Below are positions 24,033 through 34,942 of a stretch of 64,000 nt of DNA, piece after piece; the first letter of the stretch is position 1, and each line of letters begins with the position of its first letter. The stretch spans positions 1,922,001 to 1,986,000 of the forward strand of contig SCHM01000003.1 of the NCBI GenBank assembly GCA_004123355.1, written 5' to 3'. The translations under genes and the position numbers were made by a program. The notes under the pieces were generated by a model that saw only the letters and a list, made by a program, of their open reading frames with translations, made no database searches and had not been told where the DNA came from. This stretch comes from Amphirosellinia nigrospora. Taxonomy: Eukaryota; Ascomycota; Sordariomycetes; Xylariales; Xylariaceae.

Positions 24033-25966
24033 ATGCCCAGCAATCCAAGAAATAATATGGAGGAGATAGTTGATCTGGCAATCATAGGAGGTTCATACAA
24101 ACCATATTGTCTGATTACCTCAACACTAGTAGCTGACCTTTTCTAGGTGGCCCTACTGGGCTTCTCTCGGCGATGCTTGCCCGTCGCCAAGGGCTATCAG
24201 TATGCGTAATTGGTATGTAAATGATTATACTGACATCGTGGGTTTCTTCTAACGGAACCAGACGCAAAACCCGGTGCCCTCGATCTAGGCCGTGCTGATG
24301 CCTTAAATGCCCGAACGCAGCAGTACTTTGAGGTAGCTGGTGTCCTTGACGAGCTTCTCCCCTAGGGCTCAAATGCAATAGTGAGTGATTATAAGACTTC
24401 ACCCTCCAATATCATGTGAACTAACGTCAGTCAGCGAGCTCGACCTTCGCAGAAGGAGAGTTCAAATCCCGCCAAAATCAATGGTGGACTAGCCTTGAAT
24501 ACTGCGCTCATCCCAACTTCCTGATGATTGGACAGCCACAAATTGAGAAAACTCTCCTAGGCCACCTGGACACCCCGGTTCATTACGATGAGCGGGTTGT
24601 GTCGATATCAGAGACTCAAGATGGGGTATCAATATTGACAGATCGGCAACGAAAAGTGCAGAGCAAATTCGCAATTGCCGCTGATGGTGCTCGATCAACT
24701 ATTCGGGAAGCCCTTGGTATCGGGTTCACTGGTACGAAGCCGGAGATGGTGTGGGCGGTACTCGATACCTTCATCGATACCGATTTTCCTCAATGTCCCG
24801 AGATAGTAACGTTCCAGCTCAACGAACAGTCTCGTGTTTCGTGGATCCCAAGAGAACGGGGCATGGCCCGGTTCTACATCCTGTTAGACGGCGAGATCAC
24901 TCAACAGCGGGCAGAGGATTCCATCCGCCAACACATGGCCCCATATCAAATCAACTTTGTTAAAACCGAGTGGTTTAGTACATTTGAAGGTTAGATAAGG
25001 CAATCCTCCCTACATGATCCGGGGGCCCGAGGGAAATAATCGCTGACCGTGTCCATAATGCCCTAGTCAAGGAACGGCTTGCGTCCACTTTCATCTCAAA
25101 AGAAGCAGGCCGTATATTTTTAGCTGGAGATGCGAGCCACGTGCATTCCGTAAATGGAGGACAAGGTCTAAACACTGGTGTCGCAGATGCATTCGCTCTT
25201 AGCTGGCGATTGGCAATGACAATCAATCATCCTTTATTGACACCTGCTGACAGGACTAAGCTACTCCAGAGCTACGATACCGAGCGGCGATTAGTGGCGA
25301 AGGAGGTAATTGACGTTGCGGCCAGACTAGTCAGGGACACGAAGACGACTGCCAAGCAATATGTCGGAACGATCGAGAAGAATGCTGGTTATATTACAGG
25401 TAAATCAAGTCACCTCAACACTTCAAATTCATTCTACAGGCCTCAAACCTATAAGTCGCCGCGCTAATACTACGCTATAGGGATGGGTGTTTCATATCAT
25501 GATTTGGGCTCATCCCTGGTTATCGAATCTCACCAAGGGATCTGGAAGGCTGGAAAGCGTTGCCCAGATATTCTCATATCAAGACTGGAAAGTGATGGCG
25601 ATGAGCAACGGCTATATTCCCGCATTACGGAAAGCTTTTGATCTTGCAGCTTGGGACAATTTCCACACCCCTTGCTCATTTCGATGAAGAAGTTGTTCAC
25701 TTTATTCTACTACCTCGAGGTGTACGACGCACAGGAACTGAGGACCTGAAAGAGGTATGGCTCTCAGATGAGGCAGTATTTCCCCAGAACGTGATATCTG
25801 GGAAGACACCCTTTTGATCATTGTTCGGCCGGATATGTACATCGCATATGTTGGCAATGGAGACTTGATGAAAATGTCCAAGAACAGTCTCATTCAAGGT
25901 TTATTGGAAGAATCTAACACCACAACGTTACCTTCACCGACGGAAAAGCCAACAACGGGAGCATAG
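24033..25966 (+). CDS. FAD-dependent monooxygenase, phenol-hydroxylase type
   Basis: Aromatic-ring-type FAD monooxygenase (FAD_binding_3) with a C-terminal thioredoxin-like dimerisation domain. The dinucleotide-binding motif is VDLAIIGGGPTGLLSAMLAR, assembled across an intron (about 24089-24147). Then come VIDAKPGALDLGRADALNAR, FLMIGQPQIEKTLL, AADGARSTIREALG (about 24680; the DG motif) and GRIFLAGDASHVHSVNGGQG (about 25108; the GD motif, which contacts ribose and flavin phosphate). The C-terminal domain ends in WEDTLLIIVRPDMYIAYV. Introns near 24209, 24380, 24993 and 25399 fit GT-AG. Codon TAG at 24363-24365 interrupts LLP-GSNA in frame, and a one-base slip lies near 25632. The slip fits sequencing error; the TAG could be error or a real CAG-to-TAG change, so the gene may be inactive. 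It likely hydroxylates a product of the neighbouring isocyanide synthase (inference). Start may be 24057 instead. Confidence 0.85.
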
Positions 25967-27264
25967 CGAGATCCGACCCCACTTCAAGGCCATGGCTTCA
26001 GATTTTGGGCTCCTTTTTTCTCTATTTCAACACATGGGGTAAATAGACGTTTCATATTGAATAAATACTTTCGGGGAATTACCGAAATCTGGCTGATTGT
26101 CATAGGCCTCATCTCCAGCTATGGAAGTTTCCAGGCTTTCTACGAGGTAGATTTGTTGCGGACCAAGACACCATTTGTGATATCAATTATCGGCTCACTC
26201 CAGACATTCTTGATGGTGTTCCTAGGCTTCATTACCGGTCCAATATATGATTCGGGCTACTTTCGATATCTCCTAATCATAGGCTCATTTTTCGTCACTC
26301 TTGGTACTCTGAGTCAGAGTTTTTGTACTCAATATTGGCAGTTACTCCTGGCTCAGGGAGTAGCCGTAGGTATTGGGTGTGGTTGCTTTATAATCTTAAG
26401 CGTTGCAATCCCATCTCTTTGGTTTACCGACAAGTTACCACTTGCTAATGCATTGCGGCATCCGGCAGTGGTGTTGGAGGGTGAGTCTTCTCCAAAGCCA
26501 CGTGCTTCGATTCTAGGTATTAATTCGTCGCTAGGGTTACCTTCCCATCTTGATCCGAAACTTACTTCCTAAAATTGGCTTTGGTTGGACTGTTCGCGTT
26601 ATAACCCTTATCATAATTGTGACACTCATGTATCAGTAACATAATCCTACGCGGGCCACCAGTTTCAAAACAACGACGGAAGCTAATACATCGGAGTTCC
26701 CTGAGCGATTGGCCATACGTCACATTCGTGATAGGTTGCTGCTGCGTCTTCCTTGGAATTTACACTCCTTTTTTCTACATCCAGAGTTATGCAATCCAAA
26801 GCAATCTTGCATCCGCCAATACGTCATTCTACATTGTAGCCGCGATGAATCTTTCATCCATATTTGGCCGTATCATTCCAAACTTCTTCACACATATCGT
26901 GGGGCCATTAATAATGATCACAGCAACCAGCGTCACACTTCTAGCTACCGCTTTTGGTTTCATTGGCGCGCAGAGCATCGCAACTATTTTCGTGGTTGCC
27001 ATAGTCTATGGCTTCTTTACAGGAACTTTTTTTGCCCTTCAACCGACGGTGTTCGTGCGGCTCACAAAAGATATGCGCTTTATGGGAACGAGGTTCGGAA
27101 TGGCCTTTTCTGTTATGTCCATTGCCCTTCTATTTGGACCACCAATTTCTGGAGCTTTACAAAGGGTATTTGGATACAATGGCTCGTGGGTCTGGGCTGG
27201 TGCGACAATTCTACTCGGAACTGGAATGTTCGCGGTATCTTTCCATCTCTCTCAACGGAAATGA
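25930..27264 (+). CDS. MFS transporter, monocarboxylate-transporter-like
   Basis: Multi-pass major facilitator of the fungal MCT-like type. The first helix reads WLQILGSFFLYFNTWG and continues across an intron (about 26038-26106) as LISSYGSFQAFYEVDLLRTK. The next helices contain SIIGSLQTFLMVFLGFITGP, YLLIIGSFFVTLGTLSQSF and LLLAQGVAVGIGCGCFIILS. The second half (from 26728) has GCCCVFLGIYTPFFYIQSYA, PLIMITATSVTLLATAFGFI, YGFFTGTFFALQPTVFVRLT and FGYNGSWVWAGATILLGTGM, stopping after HLSQRK. The frame slips near 26450 and 26640. The start is unclear: the N-terminal frame is open over the last codons of the FAD monooxygenase, so the two genes abut or one end is misplaced by a sequence error. Its place between two tailoring genes suggests export of the cluster product or self-protection. 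Confidence 0.82.
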
Positions 27265-28064
27265 GATACACTCAAGCTCTAGCGAGGTGTGCACTTTTAT
27301 ATCCACTTGCAAGGCATTTATTTCCAAATGGCACGGGTCAACCCCTAGGACACCAGGATTTAGCGTCTCCCGATGGAGATGTCACTATATAGATAGGGGT
27401 CTTTTTCCCCTACGGTATCATGGTCTATACTAAACATGCTAGTAACAAGACTTAGGACACAAATAAAGGATGGGGGCAGCCGGGCTCGGTCCTGTGCACA
27501 TTGTGTCAGAAGCGTGCAATGATAGTAATAGCGACTAATAGCAAAGTCGGTCTGAACAAATTTATGAGAGTACCTGTGTCACACGGATTTTCAGCCCTCG
27601 GCTGCAGCTCGTTTATTTGTTCCATTTTGGGTTATATTGGCTACACAGGCCAACTGAGGTCCGTTGGAATAGCCCGAAATCTGTGTATATAGGCTAGTCA
27701 GGTCCCGAGCCCTCTGGAAAGGAATCTAGAGAGTAAGAGGTCCTTTGACGCCATAGCCAATTATTAGATCTGAAGGAATGAAGCTATTCCCAAGCCCTCA
27801 AACAGAGCCCTTGTGACAACCTGTAAATGTCTTATTCTCGTATTAGCGCTCCTTAGGTTGACTTATCTTGGGCTTCGAAACAGTTATGTTCTTTACCGAC
27901 TGGTACTTATTAATGTGTTTCTTTCTGATGTTTACTCATAACTTTTGTGAAACATGTTGGGAATATAGGGGCAACTCTCGGAGTGCAGTATAGGAAAAAC
28001 TAAGAGGAAGCCCATTAACAAAAATTCTGTTAATTATATAAAAATAACCGCACTACGACGTTTT
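27265..28064. other. Intergenic between convergent MFS and GH78 genes
   Basis: About 800 bases with no supportable gene, AT-rich towards 28000-28060. It presumably contains both 3' ends. Confidence 0.4.
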
Positions 28065-30266
28065 TTATGCCAACGTCACAACCGTCTTTCGCCCACCTTG
28101 AACCTGCACCTCCTTTGTCCCAACAGCTTGGCCCCCTACGGTCCCAGTCGTGCCACCAGGCGCATTGACAGTAACAACGATGTCACCTGTCTCATTTCGG
28201 TTCCAGCTAACTTCTAGTGGCCCGTGAGGCGTAGGCACGACGCCCTTCGCCCAAGAGATATCATCTGTAGCAATTGGGTTCACAGCCCACTCCGAGAACC
28301 CGGGTTTCGTAGGCTTGACGCCCAGAACATACGTACTCAAAAGGGGCGTAACGCCCGTCGACCATCCATGGGCTAGACTAGTATCGGCAGCCTCATACTT
28401 GCTACCGTTTGCGCCGATGCCCTCCCAATGCGTGATACCTGGGTCCTGACTCGCCATCCAACCCCACGTCCGCCGGATCATGTCGATAGCACCAGCTGCA
28501 TCGCCGCTCTCAAAGCGCGCCGCACCCTCGAAATATGATATAAACGCGTATACGCGATCTGAGAAGCCACTCTGCAGGGCCTCGCCGCCGGCATCGTAGA
28601 AGGCGTTTCCGTAGGACCGGGCGGTATGTCCAGATAGGTACTGAAGGGCTGCTGACGCTGTGGTGGCGTTTGCTATCCCAGCCAAGATGGCCAAGCTGTT
28701 CCCATCCTGGGCGTGCGCCGTGCACCCATCGCATTTGCGGTCAAAGTACGCCGATACAGAGGAGTCCCAGAGTGTATTCTGGAAACCCTGTGAGACGGCG
28801 ACCGCGCGCTCTTTCCAGCGTGTCGCGTCTGCATCTTTGCCAGATATCTCCGCAAGGGATGCCGCTTTATTCAAAGCTAGCACGTACAAGGCGCTGTAAT
28901 ATGCAGCCGATCCTGGCGCGGCAAAAATGCGAAGTCGCCGTATCCGTCTGGGCGGATGAGTAGTTGCGTCGTGTTATCCGTATGTGCGGGGTAATAGGTA
29001 TCTAGAGTTTTGACCATGACAGGGTAGTACGCGTCGAGATACGATGTGTTACCGGTATAGAATACATAGTCCCAGCTGCATGTAATCCAATATAAGGGAT
29101 AATCGAAAAGCGTGAGCCCGTAGTTGACGATGCTGGCAGGTGGGATCCAACCGTCAGCGCGCTGGTGTGCGGCCAAGTCTTCAAGGACGTTCAGAGAGGC
29201 CGCCGAGGTGTCATGAGAGAGGTAGCTCGTCAGTGACGAAACGGCCAGGTCTCCTATATATGGGTCACGATCCCGCTTCGCGCCGTCCTGAAGAACGAGT
29301 TTGCCTAGCAACGAGGGGCTGGCTGCACCCCGTGGCTCTGTGTTGTTTGCGCTGAAAATATCCGTTCCCATATCAAGTGTGTACACCCCGTCGTACCACC
29401 ATTGCGTCAGCTCCGCATCAGAACACTCAAACCATCCTGTGAAGGTGTCTGCTGTGCCTAGGTATCCAGACCAACGTAACGCTACAGAGGAAATGCTTAC
29501 TTGGCCATCTGGGGACGCATAGGGCGCATCCGTTGTCAGAGCATCTAGGGAGATCCGGACATAACGGAAGCCATGTAGGCCGTCCGAGCAGACGCGACCG
29601 TCGTACTCACAGCCCCATTGGTCCTCCCAGGTATACTGACCATTCTTGACGGCGACCTAGGATACACAACTGTGAGCCTTTGTTCGGTTCCCTGCTATTA
29701 CTGTGAGGTATTGTTTGTTTTCTTACCTGGTCGGTTCCCGTAGTAACGATTTGGGTGGATCCTGATGTGGAAGATATTAGTCCCAGGGCCTCTAGATCAA
29801 CTTTAACAGCAATTGACCGTCATAGCCCGAAGCTTTAGCATGAAAACGACGTACCCCGCTGGCCCTGTCCGAGCGCGTGTAGTCACTACGATCAGTGAGA
29901 TACTCAAGGGCCTCCGAAAACGCCAAATCGAATTCCAGGAAAGCCCTGAGTTGTCCCATTCGCCGACCCGGCAAACTCGAGCAGCAGTTGGCCCACCACG
30001 TTCTGTCCAAAGTCAACGACTAGTATCGGGGTTTCATCTGAACCAGAGGCTCTCGTGAGCACAGTCGTAGCAGCGCCCGTGATTATTCCATCGGCATCCT
30101 TAACATCGCCCTTGGTGTAATTTGACAGTATCGTCTTCGGACGCACAATATTGCTGCTTGGGGAGCGCACATACTGTTGCCAAGTCGGTGTGTCTTGTGC
30201 GAGTGTTAGGAAACACGACGCGAAAGCCACTAGCCAGGAGGCTGATATGAGCGACGCTGCCTGCAT
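28065..30266 (-). CDS. Secreted GH78 alpha-L-rhamnosidase-like glycoside hydrolase
   Basis: The start MQAASLISASWLVAFASCFLTLAQDTP is a signal peptide with a likely cut after Ala; an in-frame ATG 16 codons upstream is less likely. The N-terminal part has ILVVDFGQNVVGQLLLEF, then SEALEYLTDRSDYTRSD. The catalytic six-hairpin domain follows: RDRDPYIGDLAVSSLTSYLS, HQRADGWIPPAS (about 29160), DYPLYWITCSWDYVFYTGN, YPVMVKTLDTYY, RPDGYGDFAF, then YVLALNKAASLAEISGKD and HWEGIGANGSKYEAADTSLA (about 28420). It closes with the C-terminal beta-sandwich (GPLEVSWNRNETGDIVVTVN) and stops at 28065. These are the features of GH78 enzymes, which cut terminal rhamnose by inversion using acidic residues. Frame slips lie near 28885 and 29930, and an intron is inferred at about 29660-29730. 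It could digest plant glycosides or act on a glycosylated metabolite of the neighbouring cluster. Confidence 0.85.
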
Positions 30267-31520
30267 GATGTTTTTTCTAGAAGCAGGTACGAAAGAAGCA
30301 CGGGGGGTGACCACCAGGGGTCACGGCAAATATATCGTGCATAGGAATCCTGCATCTTTGTGTCATCCCGCCTGGTATTATATCATAAGAGGGCCTTTAC
30401 ACCGACATTAGAAAATTTCAACTGTACACAAGTAAACAATCACCTCCACTCGGCAGAATGCTACCCGAGCCCTTAAAACTGCAGGTTATGATATGCTGTT
30501 CGGGGAGCAGAACAACCGAAGGTAGCTGTAGGATCCTAGAAGATGAATTGACAATTCTCTGACGGTACAAGGTACCTGCTTAGTTGGGTCTAGATCACAA
30601 ACCATCTATCCCCACATCACCAACACCTGGCCGATCGATCATGTACTTTCCCCGCATTGTACGTCGTGTTAAGCACGGCTTAACTCGATCAGAAGACCGT
30701 GGCCAGGGCTACTCAACCGCCTCGGTCCCAAAACCCCGGGTTTTCGGTGCAGTTGAGAAACCATTCATTTTCGGTTGCGTAACTTAAAGGCATGGCCTAA
30801 TCTATATGTGCCATTGTTTAACTTTTCGTAAACATTAGACAGGGGTATTATGACCAATAAGATTAGATTGTCCATTTTTTACATCTGGACAAGCAACAAA
30901 TAGAGTAGCAAGACCCCCCCGACTAGCGCTATCGAATTGTGAAACGGTCTCCCTTTCCTTCAGGTCGCCACCAGACGCTACTAAGATACTGGTTTTTTCA
31001 ATATTTTTCGCGATGACCTTCGTTACCTCCTACTGAAAAATCAAGATATTATTTCGAGATCAAACGACGTGACTATTCGAACACGAATACAAGTACTTCC
31101 CTGGTAAACAAGTGCCCTGAAGCGTGCCGTCGATGGACGTGTAGGCGGCGAAAATGAAACGCCCTGGGCCGCGAGTCATATTGCGCGCGTGCTCCGTTGC
31201 TCGACACGCTCTTGCTAGTCAAGCCCCCAGCGACTTCGAGTCTATGAGATGAAGCACCGCATCCCTCTTAGAGAGGAAGCGTAGTCATGTTGCCAAATAT
31301 AATCCTGAACTAGTGACCCTGGGAGAGGTTTTCCACAACTTGCCCTAATTACATCATGTTAGACTGTGAAGATTGATTAGACACCAGGCTTGTCACAGTA
31401 CGTATATAGGAGCTGCGGACGGTCACGTATTCAACTTGACTATGTTATGCCTTTTGGTAGTGTTGTAGTTTAGTGCTGCAGTTCTGTTCCATGACAGGGA
31501 CCTACTAGAAAGGTATTAAG
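30267..31520. other. Intergenic, about 1.25 kb
   Basis: Upstream region of the GH78 gene and 3' region of methyltransferase B. No coding frame or repeat is convincing. Confidence 0.4.
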
Positions 31521-32560
31521 TTATAGAGGTTTCTGGCCAACACCACTAAAGAGCTTTCCTTGATGGACCACAACGCCTTCTTCAGTCTCCTTGACAGCTT
31601 TGGCAAATAGTTCAATCCATCCTTCGCGAGTCATTGGTGCATTTGGGTCCTTCAATTTCGAGGGGAAAAACACGGCAAGTTCCTCCCAGACCATCAAGTA
31701 ATCCTCAGTCCACTGCAATACTCGGAGTTAGTTATTCCTGTTTATAGAGTGAATTGTGAGTGTATCAGAAGCTTCGAGACAATATTTCCAAAAAGGAACA
31801 CTGGTGCTCTAAAAGTTGCTTAAATCAGTAGAGAATGAGTCCGAGAATTACGTACGCCTTTGAAGTCTTGCTTTCTCTTCTCCTGCTCATTCAAACGCAC
31901 ATCCTGAAAGCCAAACTTGCTGAAATGTGTGTCCATAACATTCGCCCATTCCTTCACACCTCTGGCCTGACCGGCTGCCTCGAGCATCTGCACAATAGTG
32001 TCACAGGCAACTTTAGATACCTCAGGTGAAGGCGATTCCGCGATGAATCTGTCGCCTTGGGTTTCGTCCCATTGTATGTATCCACCAGGTTTCAGTAGCT
32101 CTGATGCAACAGAGAGCACAGGTGTTAGATCTGCATTGGCGATGGTACTATGGAAAGCTCGAATGTGGACGACATCATAGACTCCAACAAGTTCAGCCGG
32201 CAGCGGTTTCGCAAGGATATCTAGCTTCTTGAAAGAGACATTGGCCGGAAGATAGGCAGGATGCGGAAAGAGGAGGGGGTTGTAGTCAAAGCCGTCCAGC
32301 TGGGCGGAAATTTGATTCTTGGCAAAGTGAGAGTGAAGCTCAGTTAGCCATACACCATTGCCGCAGGCAAGATCGGCGATCTTCAGCGGTTGGGAGTTAG
32401 CGATAGACTTCTCGATTGCTGGCTCTAGAAGGTAGCCGAGAGTGTTTTGCATGAGGAAATGCTGCAGGTGCAGGCGCGCAGAAGTTCTGAAATTTCTGGC
32501 CGGGGCAACCCAGAACGTTGACGGGTCATAAACCTCGGCATCGCCAGATGAAGTCGTCAT
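31521..32560 (-). CDS. SAM-dependent methyltransferase B (UMTA/GliN-like), paralogue of A
   Basis: Class I SAM methyltransferase starting MTTSSGDAEVYDPSTFWVAP. It shares ARNFRTSARLHLQH exactly with methyltransferase A (18676-19575), as well as NTLGYLLE, the SAM motif IADLACGNGVWL (about 32370), DGFDYN, LDILAKPLPAELVGVYDVVH and LLKPGGYIQWDETQGDRF. Further on are FSKFGFQDVRLNEQEKRKQDF and, after an intron of roughly 140 nt (about 31713-31852), DYLMVWEELAVFFPSKL and AKAVKETEEGVVVHQGKLFS. Unlike most genes in the window, its main exon (about 230 codons) has no frame slip. It and copy A probably arose by duplication; they are divergent enough not to be a recent copy. It is the outermost recognisable member of the putative isocyanide cluster on this side. 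Confidence 0.9.
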
Positions 32561-33795
32561 CTTGTTTGCAGCAGGGGATTTGAAGGCGTTGAAAGAGGAC
32601 TGATGAAAGTTGATAGCGCTGAACAGTATGCAGTGGTCGGCTCAATTGAGGCGAACGGAGCGGTGCAATCCGATAGCAATATCAACATGAGTTGCTAACT
32701 CAACATCGACAAGGCTCGGTAGGTATGATGTTCGGGTTTTTGACGAGAAGGCAAAATTCAAAAGATCGAAAGCGCGAGGACAACATTCAAGAGCCGGGCT
32801 AGCCGACGTAAGCGTTGACTAGAGCCGCCCTAAGACGTTAGACACAGGAAGGTGGGCCACTCGACCTACTAAGGTCCAATGGGCGCCTCTAGAAAGAAAC
32901 TCTTTGCTTGTCTAAATAAGGGTTGAAACATAGGAGCATAGGTGGCACGACTACGATTAATAGGTATAGAAGGTCATTCTGCGCTGTCTCATCCATAGAA
33001 GGCTACTTGCTTATTTTGCTTCATAACTGTCAAAAATAGTGGATACGTATACGTATAATATAGCAATAAATAGATTGTATCAAATCAAAGTAATTAAAAA
33101 AAGATCCAGGTCCAAAAGACTCAGAGCATATATACGATATATATAAAGTAGAGTATATCACACCTCACTTAATTCAACAATGACGCACCAGTCTCAGCTT
33201 AGACCTCGCAACATGAACCTGATTCTTTTTTGAGCAAAAAAAGGACCCGAACGGAATGATGCCAGGCGACTTAGAAGAAATACTTGAAGCCGATCACCAG
33301 GCTAAGAAAGGTGACGAAGTAACTGGATTATCTTCATTTATTGATTATGGGTTCAACATTTGCCCAAAGCCACAGGTAAACAATGCTGACAACGTCATGG
33401 TGACCGTATAGATGAATGCGGGACTGAGAATGCTTCCCCAACAACGGTAAGGATAATATTACCTGTGACAAGAAAGAATGTACCTGTCAAAACGACTTTC
33501 TTCCACGCCAAGTATCTCGAGTGATAGCTAGAGGTCTTGTGAAAAATAACGTGAGACTACTCCAAGGTTGCTTTTAGCACTGAAGGTAGCAGTGCTTTTC
33601 GATGAGTTCCTATTCCTGCCCCCTCGCCCACCGCACTGTCTTCGACATGAATATCTTCCCAGAAAGAGTGCATATACAGCGGTAAATCTTTGTAACTTGC
33701 CAGGTCTTTCGAGCAAAGGACTTGAAAAGTGGAAATGCCACGGGCATACATGAACACAGTATACCAATGTTGAGTTCCGCCATGCTTTGAATAGG
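32561..33795. other. Intergenic, AT-rich, about 1.2 kb
   Basis: The region upstream of methyltransferase B. It is strongly AT-rich at 33000-33180, with alternating TA runs (cgtatacgtataata; atatacgatatatata). The last 250 bases may hold the 3' exon of the rhodopsin-like gene, but I cannot define it. Confidence 0.4.
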
Positions 33796-34942
33796 TTAAC
33801 TTTGTTTCGGGATGCAGCATGATATTTCATATGTACCTGATTGCTTGAAATTTGACTGAAAGCCATGTGCGGTCGTTTTAGCAGCCTGGGATAAGACCTG
33901 GTAGCGATAAACTGATCCAATTGTTGAGATTATACATGGCCTATCTTCTATTAGAAAATGGTTCAAACGGAAAGGCTTCGGAGCCCGTACAATAGACCTG
34001 TGAGAAACACACAAGCGACACCTATTCTCCTTTTAAGAGGCATTTGGAGCCCAAAGACCATATAGACGGGGATTGCGAGGACGTAGAAGTCAGACAGAGC
34101 GCTGCCTAGTCCTATGACAAAGTTGACGATTTGAATAGGGTAGATACTTCTTGCAGTATTCTTTCGCGAACCCCACCCCCCATCACCAGCTCGTGGGACG
34201 AAGTAGTAGATGAAGGTCGCTGACAACGTGACATGAAATAACGAGATGGCAATAATTCCCGTTCGTATGAAGACCACGGCTCGACGCGATGAATGGAAGA
34301 TGCGAATGCATAGTACTAATACAGATGCCTTAATCAAGATAGCGCTTACGCTGTAGAGAATGGTTTCCGTTAAAGAGCACTATGGCCACCAATTTCAGAA
34401 TCATTTTCTGTTTCTTTCTAGAGGGATTATTTGACATGTCTTACCTCAAAGAACACGGGAGTAAGGGCAGAGACTGGGATATTCCACGAATGTCGTCCAG
34501 CACGTCATTGAGAACTATTTCAATCAGTGCTTTACGTCCTTCAAAGGGCAAATATTACAAGACTTACATGTTGGCAACAAAGTGCCACAAGTAGCAGAGG
34601 TGGTCACCTAGTACATTTAGTGTATAATTCAATTTTATTTGTGCAATTGAGCTAACAGTAGCTGCAAGTAGTAAATCTAGTCAACGAAATCAGTCTTAGG
34701 ATTGTAAGGGGCAACCGACCCAGTTACCACATACAATCGTCGACTCCCAGCTGGCGGTTTTGTATGCGAACATATGCGCGCAGAGCAACTGCTACCAGGG
34801 AAAATGGTAGAGTCAGAAATATAGCCAATCTTCCGCTCCAGGAATAGGAAACTGAGTTGACGAAGTTGCTCACCTCTCCTGGAGGAGGATGGCTGAGCGG
34901 AACGGTTGACAGATCCAACCTTGGCAACGAAACGGGACTCAT
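33796..34942 (-). CDS. Rhodopsin-like (Pth11/SAT4-type, Fung_rhodopsin) seven-TM protein
   Basis: Fragmented but recognisable member of the Fung_rhodopsin family of seven-TM proteins, to which Pth11-related receptors belong. The start MSPVSLPRLDLSTVPLSHPP leads into the first helix, LAIFLTLPFSLVAVALRAYV, and the family signature RIQNRQLGVDDCMW (about 34735). An exon near 34470-34520 reads HSWNIPVSALTPVFFE. The block at 34337-33963 has IKASVLVLCIRIFHSSRRAV, ISLFHVTLSATFIYYFVPRA, YPIQIVNFVIGLGSALSDFY and VLAIPVYMVFGLQMPLKRRI, the last being the conserved D-P-helix plus cytosolic RR region. Beyond that, ISTIGSVYRYQVLSQ continues. Several introns and probable one-base slips prevent a clean model and the C-terminus is uncertain. 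Roles of this family range from surface sensing in pathogens to unknown; it may be decaying. Confidence 0.7.

Noticed and set aside
24460-24470. tRNA-like T-loop (gttcaaatccc)
   Set aside because: It lies within a coding exon of the FAD monooxygenase and no acceptor, D or anticodon stem surrounds it.
30306-30317. 5S-rRNA-like word GGTGACCACCAG
   Set aside because: Only 12 bases match; neighbouring 5S sequence is absent and it is in the GH78 5' region.
33000-33180. RIP-eroded transposon suggested by AT-rich TA runs
   Set aside because: Too short, no element ends or coding remnant found.
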